The position numbers and the translations under genes were made by a program. A DNA stretch of 11,077 nt from Paracoccaceae bacterium (GTDB taxonomy: Bacteria; Pseudomonadota; Alphaproteobacteria; Rhodobacterales; Rhodobacteraceae), in contig JAMWZF010000078.1 in assembly GCA_024304875.1 (NCBI GenBank), forward strand, positions 1-11,077, in the 5' to 3' direction. Positions 1-6,062 of the stretch are shown here, piece by piece. The notes beneath the pieces were generated by a model. It was not told the DNA's origin, did no database searches, and worked only from the letters and a program-made list of their open reading frames with translations. Position 1 is the first letter of the stretch, and each line of letters begins with the position of its first letter.

Positions 1-517
1 AGGCCAGGATCCGCCGGGCGGCCGCCATCTCGGCGAGGCTCATCTGCTCGAAATCGAGGGTGCGCAGCCGCTCTTCCCCGCTGGCGGTCTGGCTGGCGTC
101 GATCTCCAGCTGCACCTCCTCGCCCTGCGGCTCTTCGGGCCGCTTGCCCTGCCCGTCCAGCAGTGCCTCCGCCGCCCGCTTCTCGGCCGCCCGGGTCCGG
201 CGCTCCTCGGCCACGCCCCGGATCGAGGGGAGCATCATCGACATCATCTGTTCCATGTACCGCGGGTCGCGCCAGTAGAGGCGGAAGACCTGGGTGAAGA
301 CAGCCCGGTGCTCGGGCCGCGAGACGAAACAGGCGGCGAGGGCGTGGTAGAAATCCGCCCGCTCGGTGAAGCCCGCCGCCGCGACGGCCCGCACCGCGTC
401 CACCACGCGCCCCGGCCCCACGGGCAAGCCCGCCCGGCGCAAGGCCCGGGCGAAATGCACGATGTTGCGCGCCAGCTTGGGGTCGTCCGGCAGGTCGAGG
501 GGGGCGTATTCAGGCAA
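1..517 (-). CDS. CoxE-like VWA-domain protein, N-terminal part (runs off left edge)
   Basis: The reading frame is open from base 517 to the window edge (about 171 codons), so only the N-terminal part is present; the VWA domain with its metal site would lie beyond base 1. The protein begins (M)PEYAPLDLPDDPKLARN and continues with stretches such as HFARALRRAGLPVGPGRV, CFVSRPEHRAVFTQVFRL and LDFEQMSLAEMAAARR. These resemble the N-terminal region of VWA proteins of the CoxE family as I know it. No ATG is available at the right place. A TTG at 517-515 overlaps the stop of the upstream MoxR gene by 8 bases and is the most likely start, implying translational coupling; a GTG about 18 codons further in is the alternative but would remove family-like sequence. 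CoxE/MoxR pairs are known as chaperone-like modules that mature or remodel metalloenzymes, as in CO dehydrogenase clusters. The substrate here is unknown. Confidence 0.85.
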   Translation of the reverse strand, partial: MPEYAPLDLPDDPKLARNIVHFARALRRAGLPVGPGRVVDAVRAVAAAGFTERADFYHALAACFVSRPEHRAVFTQVFRLYWRDPRYMEQMMSMMLPSIRGVAEERRTRAAEKRAAEALLDGQGKRPEEPQGEEVQLEIDASQTASGEERLRTLDFEQMSLAEMAAARRILA

Positions 518-1403
518 TCTCGGCCCGGGCCTCGTCGAGGATGCGCTTCGCCTCCGACCCCTCCAGCCGCTGGATGTCGTCCTGGTACTTGAGCAGCGCG
601 CCGATGGTGTCGGCGATCACCTCGGGGCTGAGGTCGATCACGTCGAGGGCCAGCAGGCACTTGGCCCAGTCGATCGTCTCGGCCACGCCGGGGCGCTTGA
701 AGAGATCCTCGGTCCGCAGCTTCTGGACGAAGGCCACGACCTCCCGGCTCAGCTTCTCCTCGGCCTCGGGGGCGCGGGCGCGGAGGATCTCCATCTCGCG
801 GGTGATGTCGGGGTAGTCGACCCAGTGGTAGAGGCAGCGGCGCTTGAGCGCGTCATGCACCTCGCGGGTCCGGTTCGAGGTCAGGATCACGATGGGCGGC
901 TCGGGCGCGCGGATGGTGCCAAGTTCGGGGATGGTCACCTGGAAGTCCGACAGGGCCTCCAGCAGGAAGGCCTCGAAGGGGGCGTCGGTGCGATCGATCT
1001 CGTCGATCAGCAGCACCGGGGCGCCGCCGTCCTGGGGGCGCATGGCCTGCAACAGGGGACGCTCGATCAGGTAGTCCTCGGTGAAAAGCTCGGACTTCAG
1101 CGCATCCCGGTCCGCCCCGCCTGCGGCCTCGGTGGCGCGGATCGCGATCATCTGTTCGGCGAAGTTCCATTCGTAGACCGCGCTCGCCGCGTCCAGCCCC
1201 TCGTAGCACTGCAGACGGATCAGGCGGCGGCCGAGGGCGGCGGCGAGGGCCTTGGCAATCTCGGTCTTGCCGGTGCCGGCCTCGCCTTCGAGGAACAGGG
1301 GCCGGCCGAGGCGCAGGGACAGGAATACGACGGTCGCAAGGGCCCGCCCGCAGACGTAGGACTGGCCCGAGAGGGCTGCCTGAACCTCGTCGATCGTTTT
1401 CAT
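510..1403 (-). CDS. MoxR-family AAA+ ATPase (CoxD-like)
   Basis: This 297-residue protein is a MoxR-type AAA+ ATPase, expected to be a cytoplasmic hexamer that uses ATP to remodel or activate partner proteins together with a VWA protein. Walker A is GEAGTGKT at residues 40-47, Walker B is VLLIDEIDR at 130-138, sensor 1 is ILTSNRTRE near 173-181, and an arginine-finger-like segment DALKRRC lies at 184-190. Length fits the CoxD/MoxR family. The ATG at 1403 gives the N-terminus MKTIDEVQAAL, leaving about 40 residues before the P-loop, normal for this family. Its stop overlaps the start of the CoxE-like gene by 8 bases, so the two are almost surely one transcript and functional partners. CO dehydrogenase structural genes are absent from the window, so the specific name coxD is not justified; a general MoxR/CoxE pair is the safer reading. 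Confidence 0.93.
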   Translation of the reverse strand: MKTIDEVQAALSGQSYVCGRALATVVFLSLRLGRPLFLEGEAGTGKTEIAKALAAALGRRLIRLQCYEGLDAASAVYEWNFAEQMIAIRATEAAGGADRDALKSELFTEDYLIERPLLQAMRPQDGGAPVLLIDEIDRTDAPFEAFLLEALSDFQVTIPELGTIRAPEPPIVILTSNRTREVHDALKRRCLYHWVDYPDITREMEILRARAPEAEEKLSREVVAFVQKLRTEDLFKRPGVAETIDWAKCLLALDVIDLSPEVIADTIGALLKYQDDIQRLEGSEAKRILDEARAEIA

Positions 1404-1717
1404 GCATCGTCCTCCCCTGCCTCCGGGCAGGCTGACCCCCGCACGGCCGGACAGTCAACCGGGCGCACGGGTCCGGTCGTCCGGGCGGGTCGCGAAACGG
1501 ACAATCGGCCAGCGCGAAACAGTCCATCTGCTCGGTCCGTCGGACAACGAAATCCGTTTCAACCGCATCAGCCAGATCAACGAGTTGTGCCCACAGGTTG
1601 TGTCCAGTTCCCGAAACTCGCCCTCATATTGCCTCGGAAAGGACCCGTGCGGGCTCTTTGCCCGCCACGGAATCGTGGTTAAGTAGGCGCACTGCCTAGC
1701 AAGATTTCCGGACCAAG
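1404..1717. other. 314-base divergent intergenic region with inverted repeats
   Basis: No credible gene is seen between the starts of the minus-strand MoxR gene and the plus-strand gene at 1718, so this should hold both promoters. Visible structure: an 8-base inverted repeat, GAAACGGA at 1494-1501 and TCCGTTTC at 1553-1560; a short palindrome GTCCGTCGGAC at 1535-1545 between them; a repeated CGGACAA at 1498-1504 and 1541-1547; and two overlapping hairpins at 1645-1678. I could not pick out a convincing -35/-10 pair on either strand. Open frames across the region are extensions antisense to the MoxR gene and have no support. Confidence 0.6.
1645..1678 (+). promoter_or_regulatory. Two overlapping, mutually exclusive hairpins upstream of the 1718 gene
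   Basis: The first hairpin pairs GCGGGC (1649-1654) with GCCCGC (1660-1665) around a TCTTT loop. It extends by CCGT (1645-1648) with ACGG (1667-1670) across one bulged C. The second pairs CCACG (1665-1669) with CGTGG (1674-1678) around GAAT. They share bases 1665-1670, so the full forms cannot coexist. They lie 40-73 bases before the ATG at 1718 and lack a following T-run, so this is not a standard intrinsic terminator. A leader regulatory structure or a weak terminator is possible; function is inferred only from pairing. Confidence 0.35.
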
Positions 1718-2797
1718 ATGACCGATCCCGACGCCTTCGATCCCGACATGACCGACCTCGGCCGGGCGGACTGGCTGTCGCGTTTGGAGGCGGTCTCCGA
1801 AGAGTTCGGATCGGCGCTCCCCCTGGGCGAGGGACACATCGCCTCGCTCGTCGAGGACGGGCGCAGCCTGATCGTCAGTTTCGAGACGCTTCCGCACATC
1901 CGCAAGACCAACCCGCGCGAGGAACCGCGCGGCTGGTCCTTCGTGCGCGACAGCGGCTGGTCGGCCCTGACCATCCTGTCGCTCGAGGACGGGTGGTTCC
2001 GCGATCCCGCGATCTACGCCTATTTCGACAGCCTGATCGACGACGGCTTCTTCGACGACTTCGACGAGGTGCTGTTCCACGGCACCGGCGCGGGCGGATA
2101 CGCAGCGGCGGCCTATTCGGTGGCGGCCCCCGGCGCGCGGGTGCTGGCGCTCCAGCCGCTGGCGACCCTCGACCCGCGGGTGACCGGCTGGGACACGCGG
2201 TTCCGCGACCAGCGCCGGGGCGACTTCACCTCCCGCTTCGGCTTTGCGCCGCACATGATAGAAGCCTGCGAGCGGGCCTGGATCGTGCACGATCCCTGCG
2301 CCCGTCTCGATGCCGCCCACGCCGCCCTGTTCCACGGCCCGAACGTGACGCATCTGCGCGCGCCGCGGATGTCGTCCCGGATGGACCGGGACTTCGACCA
2401 GATGGGCATCATGGAGGACCTGATCGAGGCGGCGATGGAGGGCGTTCTCGACGAGACGATCTTCGCCCGGCTCTGGCGGGCCCGTCAAAGGCACCTGCCC
2501 TACCTCAGGACGACCCTGCAAACCCTCGAGAGGTCGGAACGATTCGGCCTGGCTGCGCGCCTGTGCCGCGATGTGGCCGGGCGCACGGGCCGGCCGATGT
2601 TCCAGCGCAAGCTGGACGACTACACCAAGCGCGGGCTCCTGCCCGACCCGCCGAACCCGAAGGCGAAGGGACATGCCAAGGGACAGGCCGGGTCCCGACC
2701 GGAACCGGAGGGCTTCCTACTTGAGCGCGCGCTGGTCCAGGGCCGTCTTCGCGCCCGCGACGAGGCGGGTCAGAAAATAGCCGATCACCCCACCTAG
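1718..2797 (+). CDS. Conserved-type protein of unknown function with degenerate alpha/beta-hydrolase-like elbow
   Basis: This 359-residue soluble protein has no signal peptide or membrane segment. I do not recognise a proven function. Residues 118-130 read VLFHGTGAGGYAA: a beta strand followed by G-x-G-x-G-G-Y, resembling the nucleophile elbow (G-x-S-x-G-G-Y) of alpha/beta hydrolases, but Gly occupies the position expected for the catalytic Ser. A following APGARVLALQPLATLDP segment fits the next strand of such a fold. From memory, related Rhodobacteraceae proteins are sometimes labelled phosphoadenosine phosphosulfate reductase, but I see nothing here to support that. The start could be M1 (1718) or M11 (1748). 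The last ~50 residues are basic, Pro/Gly-rich and low in complexity, and the final ~27 codons are antisense to the small membrane-protein gene at 2717-3001, so the tail may be a stop-codon read-out past the usual end. The hydrolase-fold reading is inference. Confidence 0.75.
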   Translation: MTDPDAFDPDMTDLGRADWLSRLEAVSEEFGSALPLGEGHIASLVEDGRSLIVSFETLPHIRKTNPREEPRGWSFVRDSGWSALTILSLEDGWFRDPAIYAYFDSLIDDGFFDDFDEVLFHGTGAGGYAAAAYSVAAPGARVLALQPLATLDPRVTGWDTRFRDQRRGDFTSRFGFAPHMIEACERAWIVHDPCARLDAAHAALFHGPNVTHLRAPRMSSRMDRDFDQMGIMEDLIEAAMEGVLDETIFARLWRARQRHLPYLRTTLQTLERSERFGLAARLCRDVAGRTGRPMFQRKLDDYTKRGLLPDPPNPKAKGHAKGQAGSRPEPEGFLLERALVQGRLRARDEAGQKIADHPT

Positions 2798-3001
2798 GAT
2801 GACCCAGAAGGTCGAACCGGAGTGCAGCAGGTTCGCCAGAACCCCGGCAGCCAGCATCGCCACCATGAAACTCGCCAGCCGGGTCTCGGCCACCTCGACC
2901 TGCAGAAAGCCGGAGACGGCTCTCGCCAGGGGCCGGGTCACCGGCGCGTCGAGAGAGGGGGTGACGAAGCCGGCGGCGACGGCGACGAGGAATCCGAGCA
3001 T
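2717..3001 (-). CDS. Small membrane protein, unknown function
   Basis: This 94-residue protein appears real despite its size. It has three hydrophobic stretches: about residues 1-14 (LGFLVAVAAGFVT), 44-60 (FMVAMLAAGVLANLL) and 65-82 (FWVILGGVIGYFLTRLVAGA). A short polar segment containing QVEVAETRLAS lies between the first two. A good ribosome binding site, GGGAG on the minus strand (bases 3009-3013), sits 7 bases before the ATG, which fixes the start. It is divergent from pyrC, with about 132 bases between the two starts, and its last 81 bases overlap the 3' end of the plus-strand gene at 1718-2797. It would be an inner-membrane protein; no enzymatic motif is visible and no function is proposed. 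The antisense plus-strand frame running into pyrC is rejected because it is simply the complement of this gene. Confidence 0.75.
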   Translation of the reverse strand: MLGFLVAVAAGFVTPSLDAPVTRPLARAVSGFLQVEVAETRLASFMVAMLAAGVLANLLHSGSTFWVILGGVIGYFLTRLVAGAKTALDQRALK

Positions 3002-3133
3002 CTACAGTCTCCCAGCGGTTTGTCGGAGGCGGCCTGGCAGGTCCGAACGGTCCCCCGGAAGTATTCCCGGCCCGCCGGACCCGCGCAAGGGACGGCTGGC
3101 ACTCCTTGGCGCAAGAAGGTATCGCTTGCCGAA

Positions 3134-4186
3134 ATGTCCGGCGATCCCATCACCCGGCTGACCCTTCGTCGGCCCGACGACTGGCACCTGCACCTGCGGG
3201 ACGGCGCCATGCTGCGCGCCGTGGCGCCGCATTCCGCCGCCCATTTCGGGCGGGCCATCGTCATGCCGAACCTCGTGCCGCCCGTGGTCACCGGCGCCGA
3301 GGCGCTGGCCTACCGCGGCCGGATCCTCGAGGCCCTGCCCGAGGGCAGCGACTTCGAGCCGCTGATGACCCTCTACCTGACGGAGGACACCGACCCCGCC
3401 GACGTCGCCGCCGCCCATGCCGAGGGCATCGCCACGGCGGTCAAGCTCTACCCGGCCGGTGCGACCACCAACTCCGCCTCGGGCGTGCGCGATTTCGACA
3501 AGGTGCGCCCCGTCCTCGACAAGATGGCCGAGATCGGAATGCCGCTCTGCGTCCACGGCGAGGTCACCAACGCCGACATCGACATCTTCGACCGCGAGAA
3601 GGTCTTCATCGACAAGGTGCTCAAACCCATCCGCAAGGCCAATCCGGACCTGCGCGTGGTGATGGAGCATGTGACGACCCAGGACGCCGTCGACTACGTC
3701 CGCGACAACCCCAGGAACCTCGCCGCGACGATCACGACCCACCACCTGATCATCAACCGCAACGCGATCCTCGCGGGCGGCATCCGGCCCCACTACTACT
3801 GCCTGCCCGTGGCCAAGCGCGAAACCCACAGGGTCGCGCTGGTGCAGGCGGCGATCTCGGGCGACGGGCGGTTCTTTCTCGGCACCGACAGCGCGCCGCA
3901 CACCGACGCGCGCAAGCTCGAACCCTGCGGCTGCGCCGGCATCTTCTCGGCTCCGGTCACGATGTCCTGCCTGGCGGAGGTCTTCGAGACGGCGGGCCGG
4001 CTGAAACAGCTGGAGCGGTTCACCTCCCTGAACGGACCGGCCTTCTACAAGCTGCCGCCGAACGAGGAGACGATCACCCTGGTCAAGGGCGATCCGCTGG
4101 AAGGTCCGGCGCACATCGGGACCGATGACGGCGCCGTCACCGTCTTCGACCCCGGCTTCCCGCTGCACTGGCGGGTGGAAGCCTGA
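3134..4186 (+). CDS. pyrC: Dihydroorotase (class II type)
   Basis: The protein interconverts carbamoyl-L-aspartate and dihydroorotate, the third step of de novo pyrimidine synthesis, in the cytoplasm. It has 350 residues, close to E. coli PyrC (348). All metal-site residues are in place: His18 and His20 in WHLHLRDG, the lysine to be carboxylated, Lys104, in AVKLYPAG, His141 in LCVHGE, His179 in MEHVTT, and Asp252 in GTDSAPH. The flexible-loop and C-terminal regions look normal. The frame is open upstream to 2822, but those extra codons are antisense to the small membrane gene; the ATG at 3134 gives MSGDPITRLTLRRPDDWH, the proper N-terminus. The upstream AAGAAGG is about 15 bases from this ATG, longer than usual. 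A strong hairpin follows the stop. Its natural neighbour pyrE is separated by an oppositely oriented gene. Confidence 0.98.
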   Translation: MSGDPITRLTLRRPDDWHLHLRDGAMLRAVAPHSAAHFGRAIVMPNLVPPVVTGAEALAYRGRILEALPEGSDFEPLMTLYLTEDTDPADVAAAHAEGIATAVKLYPAGATTNSASGVRDFDKVRPVLDKMAEIGMPLCVHGEVTNADIDIFDREKVFIDKVLKPIRKANPDLRVVMEHVTTQDAVDYVRDNPRNLAATITTHHLIINRNAILAGGIRPHYYCLPVAKRETHRVALVQAAISGDGRFFLGTDSAPHTDARKLEPCGCAGIFSAPVTMSCLAEVFETAGRLKQLERFTSLNGPAFYKLPPNEETITLVKGDPLEGPAHIGTDDGAVTVFDPGFPLHWRVEA

Positions 4187-4194
4187 GGGTGGGT

Positions 4195-4220
4195 ATCAGC
4201 GGCCCGCCCGGGCCGCTGAT
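4195..4220. terminator. Bidirectional terminator-like hairpin between convergent genes
   Basis: ATCAGCGGCCC (4195-4205) and GGGCCGCTGAT (4210-4220) form a perfect 11-base stem around the 4-base loop GCCC. It lies in the 54-base gap between the stop of pyrC and the stop of the convergent VPLPA-CTERM gene. Neither side has a T-run, so it is not a canonical intrinsic terminator, but position and strength suggest it ends or protects both transcripts. Confidence 0.65.
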
Positions 4221-4240
4221 GTCCGAACTCGACCCGAGGC

Positions 4241-4975
4241 TCAGCCCCGCCTGCGTAGGGCCGCCAGTCCGCCGAGGGCAGCGACCATGAGCCAGCCGGC
4301 CGCGGGAAGCGGCACCGGGATGTTCTGATCCGGATCGGGGTCCGACAGCAGCACGCTTGCTTCGGTCAGGGTGATCGAACGGATGTAATATCCGTTCTGG
4401 TTCGGCGCATCCGACCGCGGAAAATCGTTGGTTAAGACCAGGCCGAGGCCGTTGTACCTGCGGTCGAAGGCACTGAGCAGCTCGTCGGTGTACATGTCCG
4501 ACAGATCGAGATTGGCCTGAAAGACGAAATTCTGATTTCCGTCCGGACGGCGCGGCGTATCGCCGTAGACAATCGGATTGTACGCGGAGGACGTCAGGCC
4601 GGCAAAGCTCAGCCCCAGCCGCCCTGCCGGGTCGCCTTCGATGTTCAGGCCGATGGAACTGATCACGTAATCCCCTGTCACACCGAAGAGACGGAAGTTG
4701 ATACCTTCCCTTGGCGAATTCGGGCCGTGGATGCTGCCCTGGATACCAAGGCCGAATTGACTGTACGTATGGCGCACGAAGCTGCAGTTCGCGTTGCAGG
4801 CAAGGGAGTTGACGAGGATCGATAGCCCACCGGGCAAATCGGTCTCGCTGCCGGACTGCAGCCCGAGCGACTGGTTTGGTCCGACCACCGTCGTCAGGTC
4901 GATCGTAATGGGCGCGGCAAGCGCAGGCGAAGAAAGCAGGCTCGCGCAGAACGCGGCCATCAAACCAAATCTCAT
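4241..4975 (-). CDS. VPLPA-CTERM sorted, secreted surface protein
   Basis: This 244-residue protein has a Sec signal peptide (residues 1 to about 20, MRFGLMAAFCASLLSSPALA), a Ser/Asn/Gly-rich extracytoplasmic body, an Asp/Pro spacer (SDPDPDQNIP), and a C-terminal sorting tail at 221-244: VPLPA, a hydrophobic helix, then RRR. That tail is the VPLPA-CTERM variant of the PEP-CTERM signal, processed by a dedicated exosortase (XrtD type) in Rhodobacterales. The body is probably beta-rich; Cys60 and Cys64 (CNANC) could form a disulfide. The same frame is open to 5803, but those codons are antisense to pyrE. The ATG at 4975 is preceded by AGGGGAG and immediately gives the signal peptide. Base composition is lower in GC than its neighbours: bases 4381-4440 are 31/60 GC against 43/60 for pyrC bases 3241-3300. 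It sits in reverse orientation between pyrC and pyrE. Its exact role is unknown. Confidence 0.9.
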   Translation of the reverse strand: MRFGLMAAFCASLLSSPALAAPITIDLTTVVGPNQSLGLQSGSETDLPGGLSILVNSLACNANCSFVRHTYSQFGLGIQGSIHGPNSPREGINFRLFGVTGDYVISSIGLNIEGDPAGRLGLSFAGLTSSAYNPIVYGDTPRRPDGNQNFVFQANLDLSDMYTDELLSAFDRRYNGLGLVLTNDFPRSDAPNQNGYYIRSITLTEASVLLSDPDPDQNIPVPLPAAGWLMVAALGGLAALRRRG

Positions 4976-5028
4976 GTAACCGTCTCCCCTTGCGGGTCCG
5001 AAATGGAACCCGTGTCCAGCAAGATCAA

Positions 5029-5055
5029 AATGTACGCTGGCGCACGAACGGTCAA
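5029..5055 (-). promoter_or_regulatory. Possible promoter of the VPLPA-CTERM gene
   Basis: Read on the minus strand, TTGACC (5055-5050) is followed after 15 bases by TACATT (5034-5029). The -35 is good; the spacing is shorter than the usual 16-18 bases and the -10 only fair. It lies about 54 bases upstream of the ATG at 4975, in the 156-base gap shared with the divergent pyrE. This is a motif match only. Confidence 0.3.
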
Positions 5056-5131
5056 GCAACCTTTCCAAACGGGGGCTTGCCAGCGGGTCTGCGACGGATA
5101 TTGAAGCTGCAGGGGAAACAAAGAGGGCGCC

Positions 5132-5809
5132 ATGAGTGAGATAGACACATCCAACCTCGATATGGGTGCCATCGCCCGCCGCACCGCTCGCGGCCTGCTC
5201 GACATCAAGGCGGTCAGCTTCAACGCGGACGAGCCCTTCACCCACGCCAGCGGAAAGAAGGCCCCGACCTACGTCGACTGCCGGCGGATCATCTCCTTCC
5301 CCGGGGTGCGGGCCCAGATGATGGACGACCTCGCCGCCGTCATCCGCGCCCACTACGGCGACCGGCTGGACGGCGTCGCGGGCGGCGAGACGGCGGGCAT
5401 CCCCTTCGCCGCCTTCGTGGCCGAGCGCCTCGGCTGCCCGATGACCTACGTCCGCAAGAAGCCCAAGGGCTACGGCAAGAATGCCCGGATCGAAGGCCAG
5501 ATGTCCGAGGGCGACGAGATCCTGCTGGTCGAAGACCTCACCACCGACGGCGGCTCCAAGCTCTCCTTCGTCGAGGCGATCCGCACCGCGGGGGCCCGGT
5601 GCTCTGCCACCGCGGTCGTCTTCTTCTACGATATCCTGCCCGGCGTGCGGGATACCCTGCGCGCCGAGGGAATCGACCTGCTCAACCTCTGCACCTGGTG
5701 GGACGTGCTGGCCGAGGCGCGCGCGGGCGGCGACTTCGACGGCGCAACCCTGGACGCCGTCGAGGAATTCCTGAACGATCCCACGGGCTGGCAAGCCGCC
5801 CATCCCTGA
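5132..5809 (+). CDS. pyrE: Orotate phosphoribosyltransferase
   Basis: The enzyme joins orotate to PRPP to make orotidine 5'-monophosphate, the fifth step of UMP synthesis; it acts as a cytoplasmic dimer. At 225 residues it is slightly longer than E. coli PyrE (213). The PRPP-binding motif ILLVEDLTTDGGSK is at residues 130-143, and the mobile basic catalytic loop YVRKKPKGYGKNARIEG is at 106-122. The substrate segment FTHASGKKAPTYVDCRR lies near 36-52. The C-terminus carries a WWDVLAEARAGGDFD extension, which I believe occurs in alphaproteobacterial versions. The ATG at 5132 is preceded by AGAGGG, about 5-6 bases upstream, supporting this start. A weak -10-like GATATT at 5097-5102 lies upstream, without a clear -35. 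The gene needs its own promoter because the preceding gene is divergent. Confidence 0.97.
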   Translation: MSEIDTSNLDMGAIARRTARGLLDIKAVSFNADEPFTHASGKKAPTYVDCRRIISFPGVRAQMMDDLAAVIRAHYGDRLDGVAGGETAGIPFAAFVAERLGCPMTYVRKKPKGYGKNARIEGQMSEGDEILLVEDLTTDGGSKLSFVEAIRTAGARCSATAVVFFYDILPGVRDTLRAEGIDLLNLCTWWDVLAEARAGGDFDGATLDAVEEFLNDPTGWQAAHP

Positions 5810-6062
5810 CCGGGCGCCGGGTCCTCAAGATTTCTGTGCACAGCTCTGTGGGTGAAATCATCCCAGAATCGATCAAGGTCCGCAGCACGGATCACAGATG
5901 TTGTGACATCGTCGTCATTCTCTGCTAGATGTTGCAGAACCTGCGCCCCGGATATCCAGGTTGACAGAGTCGCACACAGGCTTGTCCACCGAGATTTCCA
6001 GATAGCGCAAATCGTTAGCCGAGTGTTAATCCCCCCTTCTCAAGGGACAGGCAAAACCGAGC
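5810..6062 (+). promoter_or_regulatory. pyrE-dnaB intergenic region with dnaB promoter candidates
   Basis: This 253-base gap is more AT-rich than its surroundings. Possible promoter 1: GTGACA (5903-5908), 17 bases, TAGATG (5926-5931). Possible promoter 2: a perfect -35 TTGACA at 5961-5966, without a good -10 at the right distance. A palindrome CTGTGCACAG is at 5834-5843, and its CACAG arm can instead pair with CTGTG at 5846-5850. A CtrA-like box lies at 6015-6029. A purine-rich AAGGGACAGG sits near 6042-6051, about 11 bases before the dnaB ATG. No strong terminator for pyrE is seen, so some read-through into dnaB is possible. Confidence 0.5.
6015..6029 (+). promoter_or_regulatory. CtrA-like box upstream of dnaB
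   Basis: TTAG (6015-6018), seven bases, then TTAA (6026-6029) matches the alphaproteobacterial CtrA recognition pattern TTAA-N7-TTAA with one mismatch. It lies about 33 bases before the dnaB ATG. A single imperfect match can arise by chance; binding is inference. Confidence 0.35.

Noticed and set aside
366..1682. Long plus-strand open frame opposite the MoxR gene
   Set aside because: It is the complement of a clear AAA+ ATPase with intact motifs; long antisense frames are common in GC-rich DNA, and its product shows no domain.
1679..2674. 331-residue minus-strand frame opposite the 1718 gene
   Set aside because: Low-information, Gly/Val/Arg-rich product typical of antisense frames; the plus-strand protein has a better coding pattern.
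2822..3133. N-terminal extension of dihydroorotase by 104 residues
   Set aside because: These codons are antisense to the small membrane-protein gene, and PyrC homologues begin at the equivalent of 3134.
4976..5803. N-terminal extension of the VPLPA-CTERM protein
   Set aside because: It is antisense to pyrE; the ATG at 4975 has a ribosome binding site and starts a signal peptide.
5834..5989. DnaA boxes or an origin near dnaB
   Set aside because: CTGTGCACAG and CTTGTCCACC only loosely resemble TTATCCACA; there is no cluster of boxes or AT-rich unwinding element.
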